Shown here: one piece after another, positions 7,953 through 17,887 of the stretch
How positions within the stretch are numbered: position 1 is the stretch's first letter
Layout: each line of letters begins with the position of its first letter
Source: JACMLD01 sp044227095
GTDB lineage: Bacteria; Bacteroidota; Bacteroidia; Chitinophagales; Chitinophagaceae
Assembly (NCBI GenBank): GCA_044227095.1
Contig: JBGAFV010000001.1
Span: 1,178,001-1,242,000 of the forward strand
Direction: 5' to 3'
Length of the DNA stretch: 64,000 bases
Position numbers and translations under genes: made by a program
Notes under the pieces: model-generated
What the model was told of the DNA's origin: nothing
Databases searched by the model: none
What the model saw: the letters and a program-made list of their open reading frames with translations, nothing else

Positions 7953-10334
7953 TCAGGCGGCCATTGCCTTAAGGTGTTGCAGTATTACCCTAAAAAGTTC
8001 ATCGGGATCAAAAGGTTTTACAATAATATCAGTAAGGCCGGCTGCATATACTTCACTTTCTATTTCTTTAGGCAGGCTGGCGGTAAGTGCAATTACCGGA
8101 AGTGTTTCACCCTTTTTTCTCAATATCCTTGTTGCTTCGTAACCATCCATTACAGGCATTTCCAAATCCATTAATACTATTCTGTGTTTCGACGAATCAA
8201 ACTTTGCTATGCCTTCTTCGCCATTGTCTGCTACATCTATTATGGCACCACAGCGTTCAAGAAATGCTTTTGCTACAAGTACATTTAAAGGATTGTCTTC
8301 TACCAGCAGAATAGCAATATCCTGCAATTCCATTGTCTCATTCTTTTGAACGTTGTTGTTATTTACTGGCAAACCTGTATCTGCCTGTTCATTTGTAAGT
8401 TCAAATGTTTGTGTAAAATAAAATTCTGATCCTTTACCCTGCTGGCTTTTTAATTGCAGCCTGCAGCCCTGCATTTCCAGTATTTTTTTACTGATAGAAA
8501 GACCGAGGCCTGTTCCGCCAAAGCTGCGTGATGTAGAAGAGTCTGCCTGTGTAAACCTTTCAAAAATCAGTTGTTGTTTTTCTGGTGCAATGCCAATGCC
8601 GGTATCGCTAACGGTTATTTTAACGGTGGCTTTGCCGTATTCAATTTTTACTGCTTCCAATGAAAGCAAAACACTTCCTTCTTTTGTAAATTTAATGGCA
8701 TTGTGTACAAGGTTGTTTAGCACCTGGCTGGTACGTGTAGGATCTCCAATAACTTTTTTTGTAAGTTGGGGATCTATCTGAAGTTTTAAAGCAATCATTT
8801 TATCATCTGCCAGGCTTTGTAAACCAGATATAATATTTCTTGCCATTGCCGGCAGGTCCATCGCAATTTTTTCAATGCTTATTTTACCTTCTTCTATTTT
8901 ATTGTAATCAAGAATATTGTTTACAATAGAAAGCAGGTTATTGGCAGAGAATAACAAAACATTCAATTGTTCCTGCTGATCGGTTCTTGGGTTGCTTCGT
9001 TTTAATAAATGCGCCATGCCTATTACAGAATTCAGTGGCGTACGTATTTCGTGAGACATGGTAGATAAAAACTCCGATTTTACTTTCAGTCCTAATTTTG
9101 CTTCATTAGCTGCATGCTGCAATATGTCTGAAAACCTGTGCGACAATACCAGCGATTGCAAAAAGAAAAATGCTACATAGCCTGCAAAAACAAACAATTT
9201 CAGTTCGGGTATTATATTAAAATACTCAAGGTTTACAACAAAATAAACAAGCAGCATAACGCCACTGCTCATTAATGCATATACAGAACCATTTCTTTTG
9301 TGCAACACTGCATTTATATAAACATAAAATGCATACACAATGTAAAGGAACATTACAACCAGAAAGAAATTTAGAAACAGTGTAAAAATTAAAGGTGGAA
9401 ACAACAGGATAATAGTAGCATACAATAAACACAGCCAAATAATGGCTTTCATTACCCACGAAATACAATCTTTTGGATAAAGCATTCTTGTATACTGAGA
9501 AAACAAACCTACACCAAGCACCAGTGAAAGATATTCCAGCCTTATAGCAACAAACCAGTCAAACCCCGGAAATAAAGAATGCAGCACGTAAAGGTCTGTG
9601 CCAATCATGCGGTAGCTGGTAACAATACAAAACAGCGAAAAATAAAAAATGATTTTATCATTCTTGCCAAAAACATAAAGCCCCCAGAAGAAAAGCCCTC
9701 CCATAAGCAAACAACCTGCAAGAATAAGATCAAATGCAGTGTTCTGGTGATATTTTAAAAGCAGCTGGTCTTTATCGCCCAAAACAATTTCTTTGTATAC
9801 GCCGCCTTTAGCATGCCAGAAATTGGTTACCTGCAATAAAATATTAAGTGTATCTGAAGCAACATTCAGCCCAACTACTTTGGTTTCCCAAAACGGTGTG
9901 GCGTCAGCAGCATTAGTTCCTGTTTTTCCATTGTGAGCAATTTCTTTTCCGTTTACAAATAATTTATAAGCGCTGTATACATCGGGAATTTCAAGTGCAA
10001 GCGGTTCTCTTTTTTTAGGTAGTACAACTGTAAGGCTGTAGCTGGCATAACCCTGTGCTGTAAGCGCTTTTCCATTAATGGTTTTCTTATTCCAAAGCTC
10101 AGGAAACTGAGCGTAATTGTCGGTGGCAGGAATACTATCTACTGGTTGCAGCAGTTCGTTCCAATAAAATGCCCATTGGCCGTTAAGTGCTATTGGTTTT
10201 GCAGAAAGGTTGTTATACCGGAGATTCAACAAGCCTTTTTTTGCCTGCGGCGATGTATAATCCTGTGCAAAGGAAACAGTGTATAAAACCGTAAAGAAAA
10301 GCAAACATACAATTGTCCGAAGAATGATTTTCAT
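7953..10334 (-). CDS. Hybrid sensor histidine kinase/response regulator with 7TMR-DISM input
   Basis: A 793-residue inner-membrane signalling protein. In order: signal peptide (to about 23); a periplasmic jelly-roll domain of the 7TMR-DISM extracellular type (about 25-190); seven hydrophobic helices (about 200-400); HisKA with the phospho-acceptor His near 428 in STMSHEIRTPLNSVIG; HATPase with DTGIGIAPEKQQLIFERF and GGTGLGLSISKKIL; and a receiver domain with the phospho-acceptor Asp near 722 in IVLMDLEMPVMDG. The extracellular domain family usually binds carbohydrates or other small ligands. No separate output regulator lies next to it, so the receiver may feed a distant phosphotransfer protein. 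Confidence 0.9.
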   Translation of the reverse strand: MKIILRTIVCLLFFTVLYTVSFAQDYTSPQAKKGLLNLRYNNLSAKPIALNGQWAFYWNELLQPVDSIPATDNYAQFPELWNKKTINGKALTAQGYASYSLTVVLPKKREPLALEIPDVYSAYKLFVNGKEIAHNGKTGTNAADATPFWETKVVGLNVASDTLNILLQVTNFWHAKGGVYKEIVLGDKDQLLLKYHQNTAFDLILAGCLLMGGLFFWGLYVFGKNDKIIFYFSLFCIVTSYRMIGTDLYVLHSLFPGFDWFVAIRLEYLSLVLGVGLFSQYTRMLYPKDCISWVMKAIIWLCLLYATIILLFPPLIFTLFLNFFLVVMFLYIVYAFYVYINAVLHKRNGSVYALMSSGVMLLVYFVVNLEYFNIIPELKLFVFAGYVAFFFLQSLVLSHRFSDILQHAANEAKLGLKVKSEFLSTMSHEIRTPLNSVIGMAHLLKRSNPRTDQQEQLNVLLFSANNLLSIVNNILDYNKIEEGKISIEKIAMDLPAMARNIISGLQSLADDKMIALKLQIDPQLTKKVIGDPTRTSQVLNNLVHNAIKFTKEGSVLLSLEAVKIEYGKATVKITVSDTGIGIAPEKQQLIFERFTQADSSTSRSFGGTGLGLSISKKILEMQGCRLQLKSQQGKGSEFYFTQTFELTNEQADTGLPVNNNNVQKNETMELQDIAILLVEDNPLNVLVAKAFLERCGAIIDVADNGEEGIAKFDSSKHRIVLMDLEMPVMDGYEATRILRKKGETLPVIALTASLPKEIESEVYAAGLTDIIVKPFDPDELFRVILQHLKAMAA

Positions 10335-10502
10335 AGACTGATCCCTGCGTTCTGCTATTGGAATGTTTTTTACCCTTGTAGAACGCTATAATCTTAAAAA
10401 AATGATGTAAACCCTTAAATATTAGACTTGGATATACTAAGGATTCAGTGCTAAGGGCCTTTATTTGTATGTTTTAATAAGGTAAACACTTATACTTTGG
10501 AC

Positions 10503-10537
10503 AAAAAAAATCCGCTACAGTGTACCTGCAGCGGATT
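10503..10537 (-). terminator. Intrinsic terminator of the OmpA-family gene
   Basis: The stem aatccgct (10509-10516) pairs with agcggatt (10530-10537). On the minus strand the hairpin is followed by a T-run (A-run at 10503-10510). It lies about 20 bp after the stop of the OmpA-family gene. Confidence 0.85.
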
Positions 10538-10557
10538 GCACAAAAAATTATAGTTTA

Positions 10558-11424
10558 CTATTTTTTAGGTTCCAGCAATTTAAAGAACTGATCCAACTGT
10601 GGCAGAATTACAATTCTTGTTCTGCGGTTAGCAGCCTTTCCTTCCGGGGTGCTGTTATCTGCAACAGGTTTGTACTCACCACGGCCTGCGGCTGCAATCT
10701 TAGCAGGATCCAGACCATATTGTTTTTGCAAAATACGTACAACAGAAGTAGCACGTTTTACGCTCAAATCCCAGTTATCAACCAATATGCCTTTGCTAAA
10801 AGCTACATTGTCTGTATGGCCTTCTACCATAAATTCAATATCTGGCTGTGCTTTTAATACAGTAGCTACTTTACCCAATACTTCTTTTGCGTTGTCTGTT
10901 ATATCATAGCTGCCGCTTTTAAACAACAGTTTGTCAGAGATATCGATGTATACAACGCCTTTGTCAACTTTTATGTTGATGTCTTTATCATCCAGGTTGC
11001 CAATAGCCCCTTTAAGGTTCATTACCAATGCCATGTTCAAAGAATCTTTGCGTGCCATAGACTGTTGCAGGTCTTGTATATAAGAATCTTTCGCGCCAAT
11101 GTTTTCCATTGATTTTTTTATGCTTTCTGCCTGTGAGCTGGAGATAACAGAAAGATCCTGCAGTTGCTTCAAAGCCTGTGTGTTGTTCTCTTTCAGGAAA
11201 GCAATTTGTTTATTAAGGCTTTCAATTTCTGCATCAGACAACATTTTTCTTTTTGCAGCTTCTGCTCTTTCGTCTTCACAGGTTTTTAAAGTTCCCTGCA
11301 AGGTTGCATATTGTGTATTTAGCTGCGCATATTTATCCTGTTCGGCTTTAAATTTTTTGTTGCTCACGCAAGAAGCGAACAGTACTACAGAAAGTGCGGG
11401 CAGCAATAATTGTTTAAGGTGCAT
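10558..11424 (-). CDS. OmpA-family peptidoglycan-binding lipoprotein
   Basis: A 288-residue outer-membrane lipoprotein. The signal LLPALSVVLFASCVSNKKF has a lipobox with Cys19. Residues about 25-135 are a coiled coil rich in Lys, Glu and Gln. The C-terminal OmpA domain (about 165-280) contains EGHTDNVAF, LSVKRATSVVRIL, AAGRGEYKPVADN and NRRTRIVIL, which form the peptidoglycan (diaminopimelate) binding site. It probably tethers the outer membrane to the cell wall. The gene is monocistronic with its own terminator. Confidence 0.9.
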   Translation of the reverse strand: MHLKQLLLPALSVVLFASCVSNKKFKAEQDKYAQLNTQYATLQGTLKTCEDERAEAAKRKMLSDAEIESLNKQIAFLKENNTQALKQLQDLSVISSSQAESIKKSMENIGAKDSYIQDLQQSMARKDSLNMALVMNLKGAIGNLDDKDINIKVDKGVVYIDISDKLLFKSGSYDITDNAKEVLGKVATVLKAQPDIEFMVEGHTDNVAFSKGILVDNWDLSVKRATSVVRILQKQYGLDPAKIAAAGRGEYKPVADNSTPEGKAANRRTRIVILPQLDQFFKLLEPKK

Positions 11425-11598
11425 GGTGTTGGTTTTATATAATCAATAACTTTTTTTAAGGAGCACTAAATTACTGTATAAATTCAAAATCGTTTCAAAA
11501 GAGGGTTAAGATATAGAGGATAAGGCGCTTTTGCAGTGCAGGATAATGCAGGTTTAATTTTAAATGTACAGGTACGCAAAGATTAGGTAAACCTTTCA

Positions 11599-11632
11599 AA
11601 AAACAAAACCCCGGAAATATTTCCGGGGTTTT
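11599..11632 (-). terminator. Intrinsic terminator after rho
   Basis: The arms aaaacccc (11605-11612) and ggggtttt (11625-11632) pair, and a ggaaa/tttcc pair extends the stem. On the minus strand it is followed by a T-rich run. It lies 20 bp after the rho stop codon; it is nearly symmetric and could work in both directions. Confidence 0.85.
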
Positions 11633-11651
11633 TATAAAATATTTAATAAGC

Positions 11652-13295
11652 CTATCTGTTCATACTGGCCAGGAACTCTTCATTACTTTTTGTGCCACGC
11701 ATACGTTTAAGCAGTTCGTTCATAGCTTCTTCGGTATTCATATCGCCAAGAAAAACACGCAAAAGGTTCATACGCTGTAGTACATCCCTGTCAAGCAATA
11801 AATCATCGCGGCGTGTAGAAGAAGCCGTTAGATCTATGGCCGGGAAAATACGCCTGTTGGCAAGGCGCCTGTCAAGCTGCAATTCCATATTGCCGGTTCC
11901 TTTAAATTCTTCAAAAATTACTTCCTCCATTTTTGAACCTGTGTCTATAAGTGCTGTAGCCAGTATGGTTAAAGAGCCGCCGTTTTCAATTTTACGGGCT
12001 GCGCCAAAAAATTGTTTTGGTTTCTGCAATGCATTTGCTTCTACACCACCGCTCAATACTTTACCGCTGGCAGGTGCTACTGTATTGTGTGCACGGGCCA
12101 AACGTGTAATAGAATCCAGAAGAATAACCACATCGTGTCCGCATTCTACCAGGCGTTTTGCTTTTTGCAATGCCATTGTAGAAACTTTTACGTGTTTCTC
12201 GGCGGGTTCATCAAATGTAGAGGCAATCACTTCCGCTTTTACACTGCGTTCCATATCGGTAACTTCCTCAGGACGTTCATCAACCAATACAATCATGAGG
12301 TAACATTCAGGATGATTTTCTGCAATGGCATTGGCCACTGCTTTAAGCAGCATGGTTTTACCTGTTTTTGGCTGAGAAACTATTAATCCGCGTTGTCCCT
12401 TACCTATTGGCGTAAACAAATCCATAATACGGGTTGAATAATCCGAAGGATTTGTAAACAAATTCAATTTCTCAAATGGAAACAGCGGTGTTAAATAATC
12501 AAACGGAACACGGTCGCGTACTTCTTCAGGGCCTTTACCATTAATGGTTTCAACCTTTAAGAGTGCAAAATATTTTTCACCTTCTTTTGGCGGACGAACA
12601 GAGCCAAAAACAGTATCGCCTGTTTTTAAACCAAACAGTTTTATTTGTGATGGTGAAACGTACACATCATCGGGAGAGCTTAAATAGTTATAATCGCTGC
12701 TGCGCAAAAATCCATAACCATCGGGCATCATTTCAAGTACGCCTTCGCCCTGTATAATGCCATCAAATTCTATATTGAAAACATCATTACTTCTTCTTTG
12801 CTGCTGAAAGTTGCGGTGTGGCTGTTCTGATGGCTGTTGTGGTTGTTGTGGCTGTGCCTGTTGTTCTGCCGCAGACTCCGATGAACCGCCAGCATCTTCT
12901 ATATTGTTTGCGGAACTTCCGTTTGTTTCATCACTTTCAGAAGAAATTTCAGCAACTTCTTCTTCTGCTTTTTTACGGGCTTTCTTAGCAGCAATATGCT
13001 TTTCTTCTTTCTTTATAACTGGTTTTCTTGATTCTTGTTTGGCAGGTTTCTCATCACCACTTTCTACAATAGCTTCTTCTGTTGAATTTGCGGTGGATGT
13101 TTTTACAATTCTTTTCCTTTTTCCTTTGTCTTCTGCTGCGCCTTTGTTTGCGCTGGCAGAAACAGCTTGTTTGTCAAGAATTTGGTATACAAGAGCCTGT
13201 TTATCAAGCTTTTTAGCGCCAGTGATTTTAAGTTGCTCAGCAATATCGAGCAATTCAGGAACGAGCATGTCGTTCAATTGCAAAATGTCGTACAT
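11652..13295 (-). CDS. rho: Transcription termination factor Rho with long disordered insert
   Basis: A 547-residue RNA-dependent ATPase that ends transcription. Residues 1-45 are the Rho N-terminal helical domain. About 50-170 is a low-complexity insert, first rich in Lys/Glu/Ala, then rich in Gln/Pro, which E. coli Rho (about 419 aa) lacks. The RNA-binding cold-shock-like fold follows (PDGYGFLRSSDYNYL, about 192-206). The ATPase core has the Walker A SQPKTGKT (307-314), then VLVDERPEEVTDMERS and LLDSITRLARA. Rho of other Bacteroidota also has such inserts, and in Bacteroides thetaiotaomicron the disordered region has been linked to phase separation. The gene is monocistronic. Confidence 0.96.
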   Translation of the reverse strand: MYDILQLNDMLVPELLDIAEQLKITGAKKLDKQALVYQILDKQAVSASANKGAAEDKGKRKRIVKTSTANSTEEAIVESGDEKPAKQESRKPVIKKEEKHIAAKKARKKAEEEVAEISSESDETNGSSANNIEDAGGSSESAAEQQAQPQQPQQPSEQPHRNFQQQRRSNDVFNIEFDGIIQGEGVLEMMPDGYGFLRSSDYNYLSSPDDVYVSPSQIKLFGLKTGDTVFGSVRPPKEGEKYFALLKVETINGKGPEEVRDRVPFDYLTPLFPFEKLNLFTNPSDYSTRIMDLFTPIGKGQRGLIVSQPKTGKTMLLKAVANAIAENHPECYLMIVLVDERPEEVTDMERSVKAEVIASTFDEPAEKHVKVSTMALQKAKRLVECGHDVVILLDSITRLARAHNTVAPASGKVLSGGVEANALQKPKQFFGAARKIENGGSLTILATALIDTGSKMEEVIFEEFKGTGNMELQLDRRLANRRIFPAIDLTASSTRRDDLLLDRDVLQRMNLLRVFLGDMNTEEAMNELLKRMRGTKSNEEFLASMNR

Positions 13296-13589
13296 AGTGG
13301 AGTATTAGTCATCAATCAAAAAACCTGCTTACGAACTAAGGTTGTTGAAAAAATTTTGAAATGAAAATGTTAGTGACGGAATGAAAAAACTGATGAGCTG
13401 TAGATTATAGGAATGAACTAACCAGCCTGATTCCAGTGCAATTATAACATAAAAACGTAAAAAGTAAAAAAATATTTTATAAAAGACAGCCCGTTAAATC
13501 GTTAATCTCTAATAACACAGGTTTTCCGGGGCCTTAAATAAAATGGCCAAATTCCTGAAAATCATAGCTATTTTGTTAATCAGCCGCGT

Positions 13590-14660
13590 TTATTCGCTCT
13601 CTTTAATTTCATCATTTGCATTTGCTATTACCTTGTCACCACTTTGTAAAGCGCCGAAGACTTCTACTTTTCCCAGCGATTCATTACCGGTGCGTACATC
13701 AACTTTTTTTATCTTATCGCCCATTGAAAGCAGCACATATTTTCTTTCTGTAGAGGTAACCACCGCAGAACCAGGAACTGTAAATGCATTTATATTTCCC
13801 TTTGCGTACAAAATAACATCTGCATACATGCCCGGTGTTAAAAGATTCTCCTTATTCTCTACATCAATTTCCATTCTTTCGGATCTGTATTGAGCATTCA
13901 TGTTCATAGACTGCCTGCTGATGCGCCCCATCATTTTTTTTCCATGAAGGGCATTTACGAAGAAAGAAACTGTATCATGATCTTTTAGGCCTGATGCAAA
14001 AGCTTCAGGAATATCTACCTGCAACCGCAAATGGCTTATTTGTTTTAATTCAAGCATAGGTTTGTCTTTTGCTGCTGCACTTACCAATGCACCGGGGTGA
14101 ACATTGCGTTCTGTAATTACGCCATCAAAAGGTGCTTTTACCTGTAAATAGCCAAGCATTGTTTCCTGCATTTGCCAGTTTAATTTTTCGGCATTGCATA
14201 ATGCACTGTCTGCTTCCATTTTTGCTTTTAAGGTGGATAAATCCAGGGGAGAAATAGCCCCGGCTGTAGCCGCCGCTTCGCAATAGCGATGATATTGTTC
14301 TTTATCAATGGAAAAATTAGCCCTGTTGCGTGCATACCTTTCTTTTGCCTGTAATGCAGCCTGCAATAATTCCGGCGCTTCAAGCACCATCAGCAATTTT
14401 CCTTTTGAAACGTTTGCACCAATATCTACCTGTACTGTTTTTACGTATCCATTTACTTTAGGAAAAATGCTCACTTCCTGGTAGGCTGCCAGCTGGGCCG
14501 GCAATGTAATAGAAGCCGCCACACCTTTATTTTCTACAGTAGCAAGAATATATTTTGGCAACGTATTTTTTCTTTCTTCCTGTTTTTTTTCTTCTGCTTT
14601 ATTTTCTGAACACGATGTAAACAGAAAAATTAAGACTATGCTTATGCTGAAATATTTCAT
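13590..14660 (-). CDS. RND efflux membrane fusion (periplasmic adaptor) lipoprotein
   Basis: A 356-residue periplasmic adaptor that joins the inner-membrane RND pump to the outer-membrane channel. The start at 14660 gives a lipoprotein signal, MKYFSISIVLIFLFTSCSEN, with Cys17; a longer in-frame start at 14738 would bury this signal and overlap the pump gene. The half-lipoyl motifs are VNGYVKTVQVDIGANVSKGK and VKAPFDGVITERNVHPGALV, with the helical hairpin between them. It is the last gene of the operon, 10 bp after the pump gene. Confidence 0.9.
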   Translation of the reverse strand: MKYFSISIVLIFLFTSCSENKAEEKKQEERKNTLPKYILATVENKGVAASITLPAQLAAYQEVSIFPKVNGYVKTVQVDIGANVSKGKLLMVLEAPELLQAALQAKERYARNRANFSIDKEQYHRYCEAAATAGAISPLDLSTLKAKMEADSALCNAEKLNWQMQETMLGYLQVKAPFDGVITERNVHPGALVSAAAKDKPMLELKQISHLRLQVDIPEAFASGLKDHDTVSFFVNALHGKKMMGRISRQSMNMNAQYRSERMEIDVENKENLLTPGMYADVILYAKGNINAFTVPGSAVVTSTERKYVLLSMGDKIKKVDVRTGNESLGKVEVFGALQSGDKVIANANDEIKESE

Positions 14661-14670
14661 TGTATAAATT

Positions 14671-17600
14671 TTATTGTTGATTATCTTCTGGTAATAATGA
14701 TACTGTTGAAAATGATTTTTTTTGTTGAACCCATCCATATACCAGTGGAACTATAAATAATGCGGCAAGTGTAGAAGCTGCTAATCCGCCAATTACAGCA
14801 CGGCCCAATGGTGCTGATTGATCTCCTGCTTCGCCCATGCCGCTTGCCATTGGTACCATACCAGCAATCATTGCCAGGCTTGTCATTAGAATTGGTCTCA
14901 ACCTTATACCTGCTGCCACTGCTGCTGCTTTAAAAGGATCTTTATATTCCAGTCTTAATGCTTCAGCATTTGTTACTATTAAAATGGCATTGGCAACCGA
15001 AACGCCTACTGCCATAATAATACCCATATAAGACTGAAGATTTAATGTAGCACCCGTTGCAAGTAAAAAAAGCATGGCGCCCAGTAATACCGCAGGTACT
15101 GTTGCTAATACAGTAAGCGATAAACCAAAAGATTGGTAATTGGCTGCAAGCAACAATAGTATTACTATTATTGCGGTAATCAATCCCGTTTGCAGGGATG
15201 AAAGTGTTTCTGTAAGCAGCGATGACATACCTTTTATTTCTGCAACAACGCCTGTTGGTGCTGTTCCTGCTTTTTTTAATGCTGCTTGTACTGCCGATGT
15301 AGCCGTGCCCAAATCTCTTTTATAAATATTGGCGCTGATGGTTACAAACCGTCGTGGACCGCTGCGATCATATTCGCCGGGTTGATTGTCTACAGTGAGC
15401 GTTGCTACATCTGAAAGCACTGGTCTTGATTGTCCTTTTACCAATGGTGTTTGTTGCAAAGCTTCGGCAGAGTTCATAATATATTCCGGAACCTGTACCT
15501 GTGTTTGATAAGTATAAGATGTTTTATCATCGAGCCAGAAATTCTTGCTTGTATACCGGCTGGAAGAAGTGGTTGCTGTAATACTGCGTGAAATATTATC
15601 TGGCGATAACCCCATCAATGCTAGTTTTTGCCTGTCTGCATTTATATTAATTGTTGGAAAATGCAGTGGCTGAGCTATCTGCACATCACGCAGGTAAGGA
15701 ATTTTTTTCAGCTCATCCAGCACGGTTGCTGAAAAACTGGTGATATCGTTCATATTCTTGCCTGCAATTCTTACTTCAACCGGTGTTGATGCACCTTGAG
15801 CCATAATTTTTTCTGTGAGCTCTATTGGTTCAAACGATATTTTTAAACCAGGAAACGCTTTTGCAATATTATTACGCAGTAATTCTTTTAACTCATCCGT
15901 TTTTATTTTATATCCCTCTTCAAGATTTACTTGTATAACTGCTTCGTGTGTGCCGCTATTGAAGATGTATAAATTGCTCGTTCCAAAATTGGAAGGAACC
16001 AAACCAACAAATGCAGAACTAATAGCAATGTGATGGCTAACTGTTGAATCAATTATATTCAACACTTCTTTTGTTGTTCTTTCAGTTACCTCCAGCCGTG
16101 TTCCATCCGGCTCCCTTATTCGGAGCTGCAATTGTCCGTTATTTGTTTTTGGTAGCAGATCTTTACCTGTAATTACAAAGCAAGTTGCTGCGGCAGCTAT
16201 AGAAAGCAATAGGTAAGTAATAATAATTGGCTTTCGGTTAACCATTCTTTTTTCAAGCCATGCAGTTAATGATGTTTTTAATTTTTGAAAAAAGCCATTT
16301 TCTTCCGGGTGTATTTTATCCTGTAGCGTATGCTCGCTTACTTCTGCAACCTCCGCAGCATCAAGGGCAAGGCCTGCATGTACATGGGGTTGATTGTGTT
16401 TGTATCTGTATTCATGTTCTTTCAATAACCAGTTGGCAATTACTGGCACCAGTGTTTGTGCGGCAACAAATGAAATAATCATAGCAAAAGCAATTGATAG
16501 CGAAAGCGGAAGAAACATCGCTTTTGGAACGCCACTCATTACCAGTGCAGGTGCAAACACTGCAAGTATACATAGGAGAATAAGCAACAATGGAAACGAT
16601 ATTTCTGAACATGCATCCAATATTGCCTGTTTTTTATTTTTACCCATTTCAAGATGCTGATGAATGTTTTCTATAGTTACAGTAGCCTGGTCTACCAAAA
16701 CACCAATAGCAAGCGCAAGGCCACTAAGCGTCATAATATTGATTGTCTGCCCGGCAAGTTTCAACAATAGCACTGCACTTAATACTGCAACAGGTATGGT
16801 AATAATTACTACAATGCTGCTGCGCCAATCTTGCAAAAAAAGCAGCACCATAAGCCCGGTTAGTATTGCGCCCAGTATGCCTTCTATCATTAAACTTTTT
16901 GCAGCGTTAATTACAAATATGCTTTGATCAAATTCATAACTGATGTTTACATCGTCTGGCAAAAGACTTTTCATCTCGCCAAGTTTTGAACGCAGTAGCT
17001 GCACTACTTCCCATGTTGATGCGTCTGCCGTTTTTACAACTGGAATGTAAACAGATCGTTTTCCGTTTACCAATGCATAATCAACAGTAACATCTGCTCC
17101 GTCTGACACCCTTGCTACATCACGAACAAACACAGCAGCGCTGCCATTGCTTTTAATCGGAATATCTGCAAACTGTTCCACTTTTGCTTCCAGCGAATTG
17201 ACAGAGGTTACATACATTGTACTATCTATTCTTAAATTGCCCGAAGGTGTTGTTGCATTATTTTTTGCGATAGCTTCCACTACTTCATCAGCAGAGAGAT
17301 TATACGTGCTGAGTTTATTTGGATCTACATTGATTAAAACCGTTCTCGCATTTGAACCAAACGCCGGCGCAGCAGAAAGACCGGGCACTGTTGCAAACAA
17401 TGGACGGATTCTAGTCAATGCCAAATCAAACATTTCTTTTAATGTTTTTGTCTGGCTGCTAAACACCAGTTCGCCTACCGGCAAAGAAGATGCATCAAAA
17501 CGAACAACCTGCGGTGGTAATGAACCGGGTGGAAAAAATGCAAGCATCCTGTTTGATTGAAGGGCCACCTGCGCTGTGGCTTCCGCCATATCTGTGTTTT

Positions 17601-17883
17601 CATAAAAACTAAGTTTTACCAGCGCCAATCCTTGTATGTTTTTGCTCTCAATATTTTTTATTCCGTTTACATAAAGAAACTGGTCCTGCATGCGTGTGGC
17701 AAAAAAACCTTCCATTTGTTTTGCACTCATGCCACCATATTGCTCAATAACATAAATAACCGGCGAATTGAGTTTGGGGAAGATATCTATTGGTATCGTT
17801 CGCACTGCAACAACAGAAAACAATAGCAGGCCTATAAACAACACCAATATGGCAACAGGCTTTTTTAAAGCTACTCGTACCAT
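14671..17883 (-). CDS. RND efflux pump, inner-membrane permease subunit
   Basis: A 1070-residue proton-driven exporter with the usual duplicated layout: TM1 at the N terminus, two large periplasmic loops and two groups of membrane helices. The TM4 motif reads AIGVLVDQATVTIEN, where AcrB has VDDA; TM10 reads GVSVANAILIVTNAE, where AcrB has a lysine (Lys940). So only one of the three AcrB proton-relay residues is kept. A cytoplasmic loop near residue 500 carries a His-rich piece, YKHNQPHVHAG. It is probably a divergent HAE-type pump; drugs, lipids or metals are all possible substrates. It starts 4 bp after the TolC-like gene. Confidence 0.92.
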   Translation of the reverse strand: MVRVALKKPVAILVLFIGLLLFSVVAVRTIPIDIFPKLNSPVIYVIEQYGGMSAKQMEGFFATRMQDQFLYVNGIKNIESKNIQGLALVKLSFYENTDMAEATAQVALQSNRMLAFFPPGSLPPQVVRFDASSLPVGELVFSSQTKTLKEMFDLALTRIRPLFATVPGLSAAPAFGSNARTVLINVDPNKLSTYNLSADEVVEAIAKNNATTPSGNLRIDSTMYVTSVNSLEAKVEQFADIPIKSNGSAAVFVRDVARVSDGADVTVDYALVNGKRSVYIPVVKTADASTWEVVQLLRSKLGEMKSLLPDDVNISYEFDQSIFVINAAKSLMIEGILGAILTGLMVLLFLQDWRSSIVVIITIPVAVLSAVLLLKLAGQTINIMTLSGLALAIGVLVDQATVTIENIHQHLEMGKNKKQAILDACSEISFPLLLILLCILAVFAPALVMSGVPKAMFLPLSLSIAFAMIISFVAAQTLVPVIANWLLKEHEYRYKHNQPHVHAGLALDAAEVAEVSEHTLQDKIHPEENGFFQKLKTSLTAWLEKRMVNRKPIIITYLLLSIAAAATCFVITGKDLLPKTNNGQLQLRIREPDGTRLEVTERTTKEVLNIIDSTVSHHIAISSAFVGLVPSNFGTSNLYIFNSGTHEAVIQVNLEEGYKIKTDELKELLRNNIAKAFPGLKISFEPIELTEKIMAQGASTPVEVRIAGKNMNDITSFSATVLDELKKIPYLRDVQIAQPLHFPTININADRQKLALMGLSPDNISRSITATTSSSRYTSKNFWLDDKTSYTYQTQVQVPEYIMNSAEALQQTPLVKGQSRPVLSDVATLTVDNQPGEYDRSGPRRFVTISANIYKRDLGTATSAVQAALKKAGTAPTGVVAEIKGMSSLLTETLSSLQTGLITAIIVILLLLAANYQSFGLSLTVLATVPAVLLGAMLFLLATGATLNLQSYMGIIMAVGVSVANAILIVTNAEALRLEYKDPFKAAAVAAGIRLRPILMTSLAMIAGMVPMASGMGEAGDQSAPLGRAVIGGLAASTLAALFIVPLVYGWVQQKKSFSTVSLLPEDNQQ

Positions 17884-17887
17884 AAAA

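Noticed and set aside
11692..12303. A 203-codon plus-strand frame opposite rho
   Set aside because: It is the antisense of a certain gene, has Ser/Thr-rich composition of a shadow frame and no family features.
12811..13308. A 165-codon plus-strand frame opposite the Rho N terminus
   Set aside because: Its Cys/Ser/Ala runs mirror the Gln/Pro and Lys/Glu repeats of Rho; no independent support.
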